Source: Moringa oleifera (lineage: Eukaryota; Streptophyta; Magnoliopsida; Brassicales; Moringaceae). From it: a stretch of DNA of 64,000 nt. The notes beneath the pieces were generated by a model. That model was not told the DNA's origin, made no database searches, and was given only the letters and a program-made list of their open reading frames with translations. The number at the start of each line of letters is the position of its first letter. The stretch's first letter is position 1. Both the position numbers and the translations under genes were made by a program. The stretch is taken from NCBI GenBank assembly GCA_021397835.1, contig JAJFZO010000049.1:5399001-5463000 (forward strand), in the 5' to 3' direction. Below are positions 51,118 through 63,960 of the stretch, piece after piece.

Positions 51118-52315
51118 GTAATCATCTGCCTTACCAGAGTATCCCTCATGCTTCAAACTGCTGAGGGAATCATTCTTTTTTCTGGGTGCATCAAATTGAG
51201 AATTATGGATCCTGTTGACAAGCTGGGAGGATAGTATGTTACGAGTGTAGTTTAAACAGAGGAAACAAGTCTGTTATGGATTATTGGGTTTGCCTGTTTC
51301 ATCAAAAGTAACACAAGGTCCTTTAAATAGATAAAAGGATGTATTTATGAGTTAGAGCACTTGCTTGTCTCTGTATATTTAATGTGAAAAAATCTTCAAA
51401 TCTGTGGTTTGTGAATTCGTTGCATTCTGTTTCTTGTACTTATCTTTGGTTCTATAGATAGTGATTTCTTCTGGTATATAATTAAAGAACTTCATGGTGC
51501 AAGAACTTGATCATAACAAGTTATAATTAACAAACAAACAAATTGCTTGTGGATCACTGTGGGTCTTTGGCTGAATGTAAGATGGGTTTCTGAGTTTGAG
51601 TCGGGAAAACCCCAATTCAATCAACCTCTATTTCATGCACAAAGGATAGAAAAGTTTCGGCTGAATAAAATTTTCTCAGTCTGACCTAATTTTCTGGTGT
51701 CCTTAGAATATTAATTCACAAAGTCAGACATTGCCTGTAGCAATGTCTCAAATTTTACTATCCTTTTTTTATTCTTCTTGTTGATTCTACAAATAGATAG
51801 ATATAATGACATCAGATGATCATTCACAAATGCTGAAGATAAGTGATAAGTAGGATGGTATCATTCAAAAGGCTCTGACGCACTGCTTCCAGGAAACCCC
51901 CTTTTTGAGAAATTTGATTGTTTTCTTCTGGCATTCACATTGGTTAGTCAAATTGTTAGTCGGTATTGAACTTGAAGACCTTCTGATCCTTCCATAGATT
52001 GATGCCAAATCACAGGAGACCAGGCCAGCAATTATAATTTAACAGGCAACTTATCTGTGTTAATTTTAAAATTGTCCGAGTCATCTTGACTTGTATTCCA
52101 AGGCAAGGCCTGTTAGAAAACCTCCTTGATGTCAAAAGCAAGCTTCCAGGCAACAAAGTGCCAGTTTCAATCTTTTTCTACCTTGACTTGCCAATCTTTG
52201 GTCATTCTTTATGTCTTAACTGGCACTCCAGATTGCGAAATCTGCTCTTGTCAAACATAGCTTAACTAAATCAAGATTATACAGGCTACTTCTGCTTGAT
52301 CTTGTCACTCTGCCA
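51118..52315. other. Intergenic region between PPD6 and ELC-like genes
   Basis: The first part should be the PPD6 3' untranslated region and the last few hundred bases the promoter of the ELC-like gene. Composition is moderately AT-rich. I see no ORF, RNA gene or repeat worth naming. Confidence 0.6.
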
Positions 52316-53302
52316 ATGGCACCATCTTCTTCAATCCAATTCATCGAGAAAGCACTTTCCAACACAAGCTCCTTCCTGCTATCCTACTCTGACCCTGATC
52401 AGAAATGGCTTATAAGAAGACACCTCCTTTCACTCCTTCAAGATTACCCCAGTTTCAGGCTCTCAACTGACACTTTCTTTCACAATGATGGCACAACTGT
52501 GAACCTTCTCCACGTAACTGGCTCACTCCATGTACCCAATTCCACGCTCTCTATTCCCCTTACCATTTGGCTACACCAAAACTACCCTTTCATGCCCCCT
52601 ATGGCCTTTGTCTCATCAGACCCCCAGACACCAATTCATCTCAACCATCCTTTTGTCGACACAGACGGTGCGGTCTCTCCTCCTTACCTCCTCACATGGG
52701 AGCATCCGCGGTGCAACCTCATAGGCCTAATGCACAAACTTGTCAAGATCTTCACTCATGATCATCCTTTCGCCAATTCAGCCAGTCCCAGTTTCAGTCA
52801 TCCTTCTCTTGTCTCCAGGACGGAGGCTTTAGACAGGCTGATGGGTATGATTCACTACGACATGATTGCTTTACAGGTCCAAGCTGGAGACGAAATAGAA
52901 GAGCTAACAAGGCTGCAAGCAGAGATGATCAAGCGAGTTGATGCAACCACAAGGATGATCACTGAGCTGGAGCACGAAAGGATGAGCTTGAAAGAGAAAG
53001 TTAGGAAGATGGTAGAGGATGGTGATGTCCTGATGAACTGGTGGAGAGTTTATGATCCGAAATCAATCGGTGCCACGATAGAAGATGAAGCATTTGGGGC
53101 TGCTGGGGATGAGTCAAAAGTGGTGCTTGATAGCTTGGCTGGAGACATTGGCATAGAGGATGTGATATATGCATTGGAGAAAGCAGTCGAAGAAGGAGCC
53201 TTGACTGTGGATTCATACATTAAGCAAGTCAGAAGCTTGGCCAGAGAACAATTCTTTCACAGAGCCAAGCATTTGGAATCAAAGAACTCTTCACATGATT
53301 GA
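52316..53302 (+). CDS. ELC: ELC/VPS23-like ESCRT-I subunit (TSG101 homologue)
   Basis: This intronless gene encodes 328 residues. VPS23/TSG101 proteins bind ubiquitinated cargo as part of ESCRT-I in multivesicular-body sorting. Residues 1-150 form a UEV domain (ubiquitin E2 variant without catalytic cysteine): YPSFRLSTDTFFHNDGTTVN, IPLTIWLHQNYPFMPPMAFV, SPPYLLTWEHPRCNLIGLMH. A coiled coil follows (about 185-235). The C-terminal steadiness box reads IEDVIYALEKAVEEGALTVD, SYIKQVRSLAREQFFHRAKH. Single-exon structure is usual in this family. The protein is about 40-70 residues shorter than Arabidopsis ELC and ELC-like, because the Pro-rich linker between the UEV domain and the coiled coil is nearly missing. 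It may therefore be a diverged paralogue rather than the main VPS23. Confidence 0.9.
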   Translation: MAPSSSIQFIEKALSNTSSFLLSYSDPDQKWLIRRHLLSLLQDYPSFRLSTDTFFHNDGTTVNLLHVTGSLHVPNSTLSIPLTIWLHQNYPFMPPMAFVSSDPQTPIHLNHPFVDTDGAVSPPYLLTWEHPRCNLIGLMHKLVKIFTHDHPFANSASPSFSHPSLVSRTEALDRLMGMIHYDMIALQVQAGDEIEELTRLQAEMIKRVDATTRMITELEHERMSLKEKVRKMVEDGDVLMNWWRVYDPKSIGATIEDEAFGAAGDESKVVLDSLAGDIGIEDVIYALEKAVEEGALTVDSYIKQVRSLAREQFFHRAKHLESKNSSHD

Positions 53303-54349
53303 TCCCTCAGGCTTAGTGACTCTGAAAATTTCCTCTTGATGTACAGTTTATAATGGTTTAACTTGTAAATTTGAGAATAAATCACATATCTTTCACTTAG
53401 TCATAAATTAGAAATGTGTCTGACACAGTGTTTTGATTGAGAAAGAAAAAGTTCAGAAAACATGCAATCAGATAAAAATCTTTTATTAGCTTGATTTATG
53501 TTGATTTTTTTTTTAATAATGGGACATATGATAATTAAGTAAAATGAATAAATGTTTCAAATATGTTTTTCACTTAATACCAAATTATCATTTTCCTCTT
53601 CCTTTTCTACAAATCTTTCTATCTTCACTTTTCATAATAATAATAATTACTTTCTTTTGTATAATAATAATAAATAAATCTTTTCTCTTAGCTTTTTCTC
53701 TATTTCTATGGAAATTATTTAAAATTTGTTAAACTAATTTTTCAAAGTAATTAAGTATTATTTGGCGATTAATTTTCTTTTTAGTTATTATAGAGCTGGT
53801 TCATGGCCTGGGTGTGGATACCTTTAATGGATGTATTAAGTTCAGAGACAGAGACCCGTAAGATTCAAACCCGTTCAACTTCTTCAAGGCAATGGACTGA
53901 CTGGTCAAGTCCCAATTAGAGTATTGCACGTAGGAATATCGACTACCCTTCTTCTCAAATCTAAACTTCTCTCAACACCCCCGAATGCCCTATAATGCCC
54001 CTATCCTCTCCTCCATTTTGGCAAACACAAGGCGAAGTTGAGGGTAAATTGCTACAAAAACGGACCTAAATCTTTGCTGTGTCTCTCCGGGCAAGAATCC
54101 TGTGCTTTTCGCTGTAAACCTCGGTCTTTGTTGCTTCTCTGTAGATGCAAGAACAACCCCTCCATGGAGGTGCACGATTCTTAACGTACACGAACCTGCT
54201 AGGCTTCCCAAGATCCCATTACCGCAGCCTGTGTTTTCTAATCTCTTCTTCTGCTCAAGACTCATTCTTTTCTTCACATGATTGTTCCGTCCGTATCCGC
54301 ATGTAACGTTGCGGCATTTCGAAGGTAGCTATCATTTCAGCGTTGAATT
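53303..54349. other. Intergenic region upstream of the GBP gene
   Basis: Begins with the ELC-like 3' region, then AT-rich DNA with a short TAA-type repeat (about 53630-53675). From about 53790 it is less AT-rich and probably holds the promoter and leader of the guanylate-binding gene. Open frames on the minus strand here (for example 53990-54277) show no family motif. Confidence 0.6.
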
Positions 54350-57300
54350 ATGGAGATTTCCTTTTGGGTTTTGGCTGTTTCGATTCTTCTATGCGTTTTC
54401 GTATGTGGGTCTCTCTCAATTGAGAATCTTCACCAAGCGTAAGTGATTTCTTTTACTAGAATCTCATTTTCCATCATTAGTAATTTTTACATCTTTGACG
54501 TTTATAAGATTTGATTTACAGTTTTCATTTGTTTTTGAGTTGGCTAGCAACGGATTTATAGGCTTTGCTATTCTACGAATTGACAATTATTTATGCATGT
54601 TTATGGGATCTCTGTGGTGCATTGTATGTTATCAGTTCTTTCTTCTTCTTCTTCTTTTTTTTTCCCTCCTGATGGATGGCGTACACCAGTTATCATTGTC
54701 AATTTAATTTCAAGTTTTCTTTTCAGATCTCATTCCTGAGCTTGTAGGATTTCTATTTGGTAAGGTTTAACTCTTTTCAGTTATTCCTGGGCCTGAGTAA
54801 CTAGGCTTCAGTCTAAATTTAATAAAATGATGTGATTGATCAAGTTAAACTAATGGAATTTTTAATCAATTTTTGGCCAAACAAGCTTCAGCACTCTGTT
54901 TTTAGTGAGTGCATGACTGTGAGCCTGGTTATCACAATGTAGGTAGATAGTTTCTTATTTTAGGTTGATTAGCATTAACAATTTGTAGTTGAAGAGACAG
55001 ATTGTAGATATGAGAAGAGGAAGGCTCAGTTGGTAGTTGATTTGGTGACTGTTTGGTTACAAGTTCCTCTGTAGGATCCTTAGTAGCTTGCTCTTGCAAA
55101 GGATATTATGTAGACACGCGATATGATCAATAACCAGTTACATTGGGAAACTTAATGAACAGGTCAACTGCTTGAAATTATCAACTCAACTTGTATAATA
55201 GTAAAACTGAGGGTGCGCAAAATTTCTGTTTGTTGAGCTCTGTATCTCTATTTTTCAATAATGTAACAATCATCTGAAAACATAGATGATGATAACTGCA
55301 GGTTTTGTGGATTGAATAATATTTTCCAGCTTCTGCTTATTTTCTATGTTACTTCTCTTCATCTTTGGAGGAATATCCTATTTTTCTCCATTTATATTTA
55401 TCTTTAGTTAAGGCTTTGGTTCGTTCAATATGTTTTCAGGAATCTTGATTATATAACCATGGACTTGAGATATATTAAATTTTAGGTGTAGTTCTTTGAC
55501 TTTGGGATGTATATAGTAATGATTTCTGGTGCAATTATTATAGAAAGAAACAAACTCTCCTACGGGAAAAGAAGGTGATAAAATAGGGCTAGTTATGATA
55601 TTGGATTAAAGGAATTCTTATATGGAATTATGGATAGACCTCATAGGCTTGTGCTAACCTAAGTTTGATGGTGCTATAGTCTTGGAAGGTAAACTTGCAA
55701 CTACAGATCAGTTGCTTTGTGGTTTTGACTGAGAGGAGAAATTGTATCTCAGCTGGTTGTGGAATGAGCACGATACTGAAGTATTAATGCCTTTATGCTT
55801 GATTAAGTAATTATTGGAGCTCTATAATGAATTGCCTCTATCGCCTCTGAAAGGCACAAATTTTGTGCACTGGGGATAAACTGTTTGTGTGTGATGTATC
55901 AGAACTAAGGCGTGCATTTGATAGGAAAGTTCCTTTTCTATGTTCTTGCCATGTCTTGTCTAAGGAATATTATGCTATTCTTCCTCCTCTCAAAAACATT
56001 GAAAGAGATGGGATGTCCTTATGCATCATGTTAGGAACCTAGTTATAAATTTGGCCGTAAAAACTTCAGATGTTTGTTTTGTATATGCTTCATGCAAAAA
56101 TCATGTAGCCTCATAAGTAAATAAATCTCTTTTATTTCTTCTAATTCTTGTCTTTTCTTTCGATTTTTTTTTTTTTTTGCACTGACAGTTTCCCCATCGT
56201 GGAACCTGATCCTGGTCATACAAAACTTCGTCTTTCGAGGGAAGGGTTGGAAGCCATCAGCAGAATAACAAACCCAATTGCAGCTGTTGCTGTAAGCCTG
56301 ACACATCTTCCTGATCAACTAGCAGTTATAATTTATTACAGATTTTGATTAAAAAATCTTTTTAAAATCTGGCCTGTAGATATTAGATAACCAAATGGAG
56401 CCACTTGGGTTGATCATTCAGGGTGGACTTTTTTGCAATGAAGTGATCAATTACCAATAATAGAAAGAAGAAAACGTGATATCTTCCATTCCTGGGGGCC
56501 AGTGAACCTCTGAGCTATTTTGCCATTCTCACTTTTTCCCCCTTTCATGATAAGTAGCTAAATATTTTGGTCTATGGAAACTAAACGTGGATCTCGAAAG
56601 GAGTGAGAAGCTTAGGACATGTTTCATTATAAACTTGATAATAACAGACAAGTGTGACTGGATTTAATATATTCCCAGACTTGATATTTTAATGTGAATT
56701 CTTAAGCAAGTGTGACTGGATTTAGTTCCTCAAAAGATGAAACGTTATAGTGGGCCATGAACTCTTTTTTGGATCTTTAGAAGTTGAATTCTAGGAATAA
56801 AGTTTGAATGTGTCCTCAAATTCATCAATTTCTTATAGTTGCTACAGCTCTTTGTAAGGGAAACTCTTCCTAGGTCTGTGCATTTTTGCAGACTAAGATG
56901 GATGGATTAACTTATTCTGCATTTCCATTCTGACTTTGTACTAGTTTAAAACCTGTGAAGAAAATCTGTTAGGTCTTTTTTCTTCCATATTGACTTTATT
57001 TCGGTGGTTGTATAACTAGGTCATTGGTCCATACCGCTCCGGAAAATCTTTTCTGCTTAATCAGCTTCTTTCCCTTTCTTGTTATGAAGGTGATTCCATT
57101 GCTACTGTACATGTTTGATTTATATACTTCAGATAGGGCTTGTTACTGTCAATGGTGTCTTATTTGAATTGGATTCAATTTGACAGCTTTCATTGACATT
57201 TTCCAATTGTTTTTTTCTCAGGATTTGGTGTTGGACACATGCGCGACACAAAAACAAAAGGTAATACGTTCATATATCAGGTGTATCTCTGACTGTTTAC

Positions 57301-60300
57301 TTAGTTGGCACTTCCACTTTTCTTCTTGCAGGAATTTGGGTTTGGGGAACACCACTAGAATTGGATATTGATGGTGTCAAAACTTCCGTGTTTTACCTTG
57401 ATACTGAGGGATTTGAAAGTGTTGGGAAGTCAAATGTATATGATGACCGGTAAATTCCAAATTGTCATGTAATCATTTACTTACATTCTGTGATTGTAAG
57501 CTTTTACATGTTTTACCCTTACGAGGTCTGCTTTTGCAGGATTTTTGCCCTGGCAACTGTTATGAGTTCTGTACTTATTTATAACCTGCCTGAGACAGTA
57601 AGTTACTCTAGTTTTACTCAACTCCATATTCTGTTAGATACTCTTGCTTTTGAATTTCGATATGTAGGGCTAGCGCTGCTTGTATACTTAGAAGGAAATC
57701 AAAGAAATTTGGGATTAAAGATACAAAGAGTAGGATGGTAATTTTCTGGATGATTATTATCTCTGGTGTTAATTCATTATGTTTCCTTGAGTAGTATAGG
57801 GCAGTGGTGCCATGAAAGAAGGCAAACATGTTAGGAAGATATCTAGGAAAAATGGCAGTAATCATTTGTGGGGTACTTGGTAATGAATCAATACCCATGC
57901 TACCCATTTAATTTGAAAAAATTGCAATTTGGGACATCAGATTCCCTGAATGTTTTGTAGCTTACTGTAGCCACTAAACATTATCCCCTCTTTAGTCTTT
58001 GATTCCCCTTTAATGTGGCCAAGTTTGAATGTATTAACTTGCCATAAAATTTCTTAGAAACCCTTAAAAAGTTCATGAGAAATATTTTTCAATTCTGACT
58101 AGTCTATTCAGGAATGAAACATGCGAGAATAGTGATATAAGTGAGTCATGACTTGTTATCATTACAAATGAACCAATGGATATTATGGCACTCTCGTCCC
58201 TGTTTTGCAGCTGATTGGATACGTACATCTGACATTTAACATTTAAATTCAAGATGTTGGTTGCAGCATATGTATAGGTAGTGGGCTAATTGACTTTGAG
58301 CCTACAGTTCAGAGATGCCTTAATTGATTTTTGTGATGAACGTTATGAATTTGTCTCATTATTGTTTAGATCCGTGAAGCTGACATTTCTCGGCTGTCAT
58401 TTGCTGTTGAGCTTGCTGAGGAATTTTATGGAAGGTTTGGCTTCTTATGCCATAATACGAATTGCCCATACTATCTAATTATAAAATGTTTAAGCAAGTT
58501 ATCTGGGAATATTGCTTTTCAATGTCCTTTTATATTACCATTCTAACTGGTTTTTGGTTTTGTCAACAATATGACATGGAGAACAGAGTGAAGGTAATTT
58601 GCCAGCCTCTAAAAATGCTATTTTCATTTAGGTTAACTGGTGATGAATTGTTTGGTGATTTAGATGCATGAGTGCTGGGTTTTCTCTTTGCAGGGACAAG
58701 ATGTTGCTTTCGAACCTGCAAAACTTTTGTGGCTTATCCAGCGTGATTTTCTCCGTAAGTTCATAAATTCTTCGTAATGTGCTAAGACTTATTGTGATAA
58801 ATTTGGAATAATCGAAGTCTTTGAAAGACTTTTCTTTGGATCCATTCACCAAGCTGTCCACAGAATATAGAATAGATGAATATAAGTTATGATTTCCGAG
58901 ATATTCTTGGACTTGGTGGGGCATCCATGTCCTTGCTATAGAAGTGACTGTTTTTGATGTTACACAGAGGGAAAATCTGTGCAACAAATGGTGGATGAAG
59001 CTCTGAGACATGTCCCTAACATGGAAGGTTAGTTTCTTCTTTTATCTACTTGCAACACTTTGTGCACGGGATATCAGTTTTTCTTTACATAAAGACTACT
59101 GCATCTCTGGAATAAATTTTTGATACCGTGTGCTTGTTGTAAATGCAGGGGACAAAAACATTGATCAGGTATTTTCTCCTTCATTACAGTTCTCTTTGTC
59201 ACCAGTGAAATGTTGTTGTTCTTGGCTCAAAAATTCTCTCTTAATATCATCAGGTCAACCAGATTCGGGACTCTTTGGCTATAATGGGTGATAACAGCAC
59301 GGCCTTTAGCTTACCACAAGTATGGGGATTCACTATATGTTTGCTATTGTTATGAAAGCATGAAATTCTTAACGATATTGAAATCTTTACCTGCGGTAAG
59401 CTAATTGCCCCATGTTGCGGACTTGCAGCCTCATCTCATGCGAACAAAGCTATGCGATATGAAGGATGAAGAGCTTGACCAGTCATATGTTAAGAAAAGG
59501 GACGAATTGAAGAAGCTTGTGTCCAGTGTGATCCGCCCAAAGATTGTGCAGGGGAAATCTCTGAATGGAAAAGAGTTTGTATCTTTCCTGGAGCAGGTGA
59601 CTTTTTTGGACGAATCTTTAAATTCTCTACTCATTGATGTGCCTTGTTTATGATATGTTCTCTTCACTGCATGGATGTTTATCTTTCAACCTTCAGATAC
59701 TCGAAGCCTTGAATAAGGGGGAGATCCCGTCAACAGGATCTCTTGTGGAGGTTTTCAACAAGGGTATCCTTGACCGGTGTCTAAAGCTGTACAGTGAAAG
59801 AATGACGAAACTACATTTACCAACATCAGAGCATTCTCTTCAAGATGCCCACAAGAGGTCTCGAGATGTAGCAATGAAAGCTTTCGATGAACAACATTTT
59901 GGGCGTCATCATGCAAAGAAATCCATCGCTAAACTGGATGAGGAAATACAGGAGGTACCTATTAGGCATTGAGTGAGGTTATGTTTTCATTGGAAGTGAT
60001 CAAATTGTCTATCTCTCCTCTTTTAGTAACTTAGTTGTTGATTCAGAATTCATGGAAGATCTCATTTGCTTCTTTCTTCCCTGAAATTCTGTCTTAGGTA
60101 TACAAGAATATTGTTCTGGGGAATGAATATCAATCTTCGAAGCTATGCGAGGCTTTGTACACCAAATGCGAAGACAAAATGGACCAGCTACAAGTTCTGC
60201 GACTCCCTTCCATGGCAAAATTCAATGCAGGCCTCGTGCAGTGTAACCAGACCTTCGAGCTGGAGTGTGTCGGGCCTTCGAAACAAAATTACGAGCAACG

Positions 60301-60890
60301 CATGATGAAGGTTATTGATAATCCTTTCTCCTCGCTATTTTCTTCACGAACTCGAGTTTCTGAATGTACCAAATGAATCCGCAGATGTTAGGAAAGTCAC
60401 GATCTCTGTTTATCAAGGAATACAATCACCGACTCTTCAATTGGTTGGTGGCATTCTCCCTTGTCATGGTGGTCGTAGGCCGGTTCATCATAAAGTTCAT
60501 TTTGGTCGAAATGGCAGCTTGGATACTATTCATCTTCTTAGAGACTTACACAAGGATGTTCTGGTCAGCCGAGTCGCTTTATTACAACCCGGTTTGGCAT
60601 TTCATCGTAGCCACTTGGGAAACCCTCGTTTACAGCCCCGTCCTTGACTTGGACAGGTAACCGAGCCCCCACCCTCACTACGTATTTGATATTATGTAAC
60701 AATCAACCAAAATGAAAATTTCCATCTCTGTTATTTATTTTGAGACAGATGGGCGATTCCGGTTGGTTGTGTATTGGCCGTATGGATACTTTACTGGCGG
60801 TGTTGCGGTAAAAGGAAACACGGGTCACGGTGGCTTTTGCCGTTGTACAATAGCCATAGGAGCGGACCAAATCGGCCCCGGTCGGAGTAA
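54350..60890 (+). CDS. Guanylate-binding family GTPase with membrane anchors
   Basis: Large dynamin-like GTPase of the GBP family. Seventeen exons: 54350-54438, 56189-56291, 57020-57089, 57222-57260, 57332-57449, 57540-57597, 58370-58434, 58587-58593, 58694-58754, 58968-59027, 59149-59168, 59254-59319, 59429-59596, 59697-59954, 60098-60310, 60385-60656 and 60749-60890. All phases fit and give 602 residues. The first 25 residues are hydrophobic (signal peptide or anchor). The G domain shows the P-loop GPYRSGKS (residues 67-74), the switch-1 Thr region (GHMRDTKTKG), and the G3 motif DTEG (124-127); SSVLIYNLPETI follows. A helical middle domain comes next (YVKKRDELKKLVSSVIRPKI). The C-terminus has several hydrophobic segments (about 481-520 and 558-572) and a basic tail. 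This layout suits a membrane-bound protein of the secretory pathway, unlike soluble GBPs. Exon 8 is only 7 nt. Confidence 0.92.
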
Positions 60891-61539
60891 AGGACCAGGG
60901 GGCATCGGTTGAGCATTTGGTATACCTACTTGTCCTGGCGAGCTTTTCGTTTTTGTTATCTGAAGCTCTGACCAGGAATTGAATTTTTTGGCTCTGAGTT
61001 AGATCAATTAAACTGAAATGGTGAAGAGTTGATGACTATTGGGGGTATAGGATCTGCAATTGTACCATTTACACTTGAATTGTGTCAATATAATCTAATT
61101 CTGTTAATTATTTCATAGTGTATGAATTTATTATTTTAATTTTCACACTTTTTGTTTTTTGGAAAAAAGAAATGATTTGTATTATTTGGAATCTAATGTC
61201 TCATAAAATAGCAAGAAAAACTCTTCCGGGTAGCTTAGCGTTTTGGTGGTTGTCGTGTATTATTTAGTCTTTAATCAATTGAAGCAAGAAACTCCCTAGT
61301 TTCAGACAAATAAAAATTTTTGTAAAATCTGTTTGATATATTTTATTATATCTGATATTATGCATTTCAAATAACATGATGAGATAATGTTTTTTTTTTT
61401 TTTTTGGGATGTCTTATGTGAGTTTTGTAAAATGAAGAAGGAAAAGATTGTTTTTTTACCAATATAAATAATTAAAAAATATATACATTATAATATAAAA
61501 TACGATAAAAAAATTATATAAAATATTAATATTTATTTT

Positions 61540-62000
61540 ATATATCAATCAAATTTTTATATTTGAAAAATAATTATTTAATTTTAATTTATTAATTTAA
61601 TTTAAATTAAAATTTTAAATTTAAAGTTATTCAAGTTAAAAATCTCATAAAATGAATTTTAATTTATTTTTTTACAAATATAAAAAATATTCAAACTATC
61701 ATTATAAAAATTTTTATAATTTTTTGAATAATTATATTATTTTAAAAAAAATTTAATATTAAAAATTTTAGAAATTATATTTTTAATATTCAAAAAATTA
61801 TAAAAATTTTTGTAATGATAGCTTTGAATATAACTTTATATCTATGAAAAATTTTAAGTCATCATATAAAATCTCTAAGTTAAATAGTCTTAATTTTTAA
61901 TTTTTTAAAAAAATATTTAACTTACATTAAATTGATAAATGAATGTTGAATTTGTTACTTTTTGAATATGAAAGTTTGATTAATAATATATAATAAATAT
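61540..62000. repeat. AT-rich inverted-repeat element (copy)
   Basis: The left arm reads atcaatcaaatttttatatt, as at 5985. Near 61960 the right arm carries the approximate reverse complement (ttgaatatgaaagtttgatt). Length about 460 bp. The flanks are AT-rich, so the edges are approximate. Confidence 0.5.
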
Positions 62001-63369
62001 AAAAATTTTATGGTACCTTTACTCAAAGCAAAAAATCAAATATTGATTTATTACTATGATTTATATTAAATTTTGGTTTAAATAATTATTAAAAATTAAA
62101 AATATTTTAATATTAAAATAATTTAAATAATTTTCATTTAATTTTAAATAATTTTATATATAAGATCTATTTTTTATTTTTTATTTAAGAATATAAATTT
62201 TAAAAATATGTTTTTTAATATTGAAAAAAATTTTAAATTTTTTATAACTGTAAATTGAATATTTACTTACATCTATAAAATTTATAATTTAAAATTTTTA
62301 TATAAAATTTTTAATTTGAATATCTGTAATTCTTAAAATTTTAAATAAATTTAAATTAGTTTAAATTTATAAATTAAAGTTAAATTTTTTAATTTGTAAA
62401 TATGGTACTATAAAAGAGAATAAATTTTTTATTTTGTTTTATTTTTTTGGTGTAATTTGACTTTATATTTTTTATAAGTTAATTATACAAAAAATATTTG
62501 TATTTTACTCATAAATTTTTTTTAAAAATACATATATTTTAATTAAATTTTTAATATAATATTTTTATTTATAATTTTTATTAATATTAATAGTTTTGTG
62601 TATATATAGTAATGTATATATAATTTTTATTTATATAATAATTTTAATTCACTTTTAAATACAATTAAAACAGAAAAAATATTTGTTATATTAAATTTCA
62701 CAAAAACATACACAATATAAATATTTATAAACATAATAAAAAATAATTTTTTGTTTTAGTAGTGTTTATAAAATTATTAAGATAATTATACAAATAATAA
62801 TAATATGCATGTGTGTGCATCAAACTGTTAAAAAATAAAAAACTAACAGTTTTACGTTGAAAATTTAATAAAAATATAATTCTTAAATTTTAATATAATT
62901 AATTTTTTATTTATAAATATACTATCAAAAATAAAAACTCACAAAATTAATAATTTAATAAATAAAAGCAACCACTACATCTAGATGCGTCTATTTTAAG
63001 TATTTGGTTAAAAATTTTCATCACCAAACAAAAAAATGGTAATTTATTAATTTAATATTTTATAATAAATAATATTATTTTTATATTGAAAACATATTTT
63101 TAAAATAAAAAATAAAAGAGAACAAATCCAAAAGTGCTGTTCAGCTATAAACAAATTTATTAGGAAGCCCACTGTCTTTGAAGCCCAGTCAAAGTTTTTT
63201 AAAATTCAACCCTTTATTGAAAAAGAAAATATTAAGAATCAAAATCCAGTAATAGCAAATGAATCGTGGTGAAATAATAAATGATTATAATATTTGTAAT
63301 ATATTGTTTAAACAAATATATCAATAATAAGAAAATAACTAAAAATATTATTTAAGCTTTATTTTAAAA

Positions 63370-63960
63370 TTGGGGTAAAATTCATTTTATTTCCTAGATT
63401 TTGTTTTATTTTTCAATCAAATCTTGATTTTGAAAATCTCTTCAAACAAATTTTAATATATTAATTTTACTTAAATTAAATTTTAATTAAAAATTAATAA
63501 TATTTTTAGTATTGAAATATCTGAAAAATTACTCAAATAGATTTTATATTTTATATTTTATTTTTAAATTTAAATAATTTTTTATTAATAAACTATTTTT
63601 TATAAAATTTTTAAAATTTTGATAATATAAATTTTTTAAAAATAATTTAAATACTTAAATTATTATGATTTTTTATGATGATAGATTGAATATTTTTGTA
63701 TATATATGAAAAAAATTAAGTTAAAATTTGTTATAAAATATCATTAATTTAAATATCTTTAATTTTTAAATTTTTTTAATGAGATTTAATTTGATTAAGA
63801 TTGATAAATTAAGATTTGTTTAAAAATATTTAAAAAATTAGAGTTTAATTAAAAAATAACATTTAAGATTAAATGATATTTATTTTTAAATTTTTAATTA
63901 ATTTTTAATAAAATAATGTTATTTTTAAAAAATTTAAAATTTTTATAATAAAATCACATA
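63370..63960. repeat. AT-rich inverted-repeat element (copy)
   Basis: The left arm contains aaacaaattttaatatatta followed by aattttacttaaattaaa. The right arm (about 63780-63850), reverse-complemented, contains matching blocks in the same order. A segment reading atgatgatagattgaat (63677) recurs at about 25330 and 25970 in variant form, which links this copy to the element at 24990-25600. Confidence 0.5.

Noticed and set aside
51590..51630. tRNA-like T-loop or anticodon sequence
   Set aside because: Only short matches; no cloverleaf with paired acceptor stem could be drawn. No tRNA gene was found in the window.
54200..54300. Minus-strand ORF beside the GBP start as a divergent gene
   Set aside because: The 95-codon frame (53990-54277) has no family motif or splice pattern and lies in the likely GBP leader and promoter.
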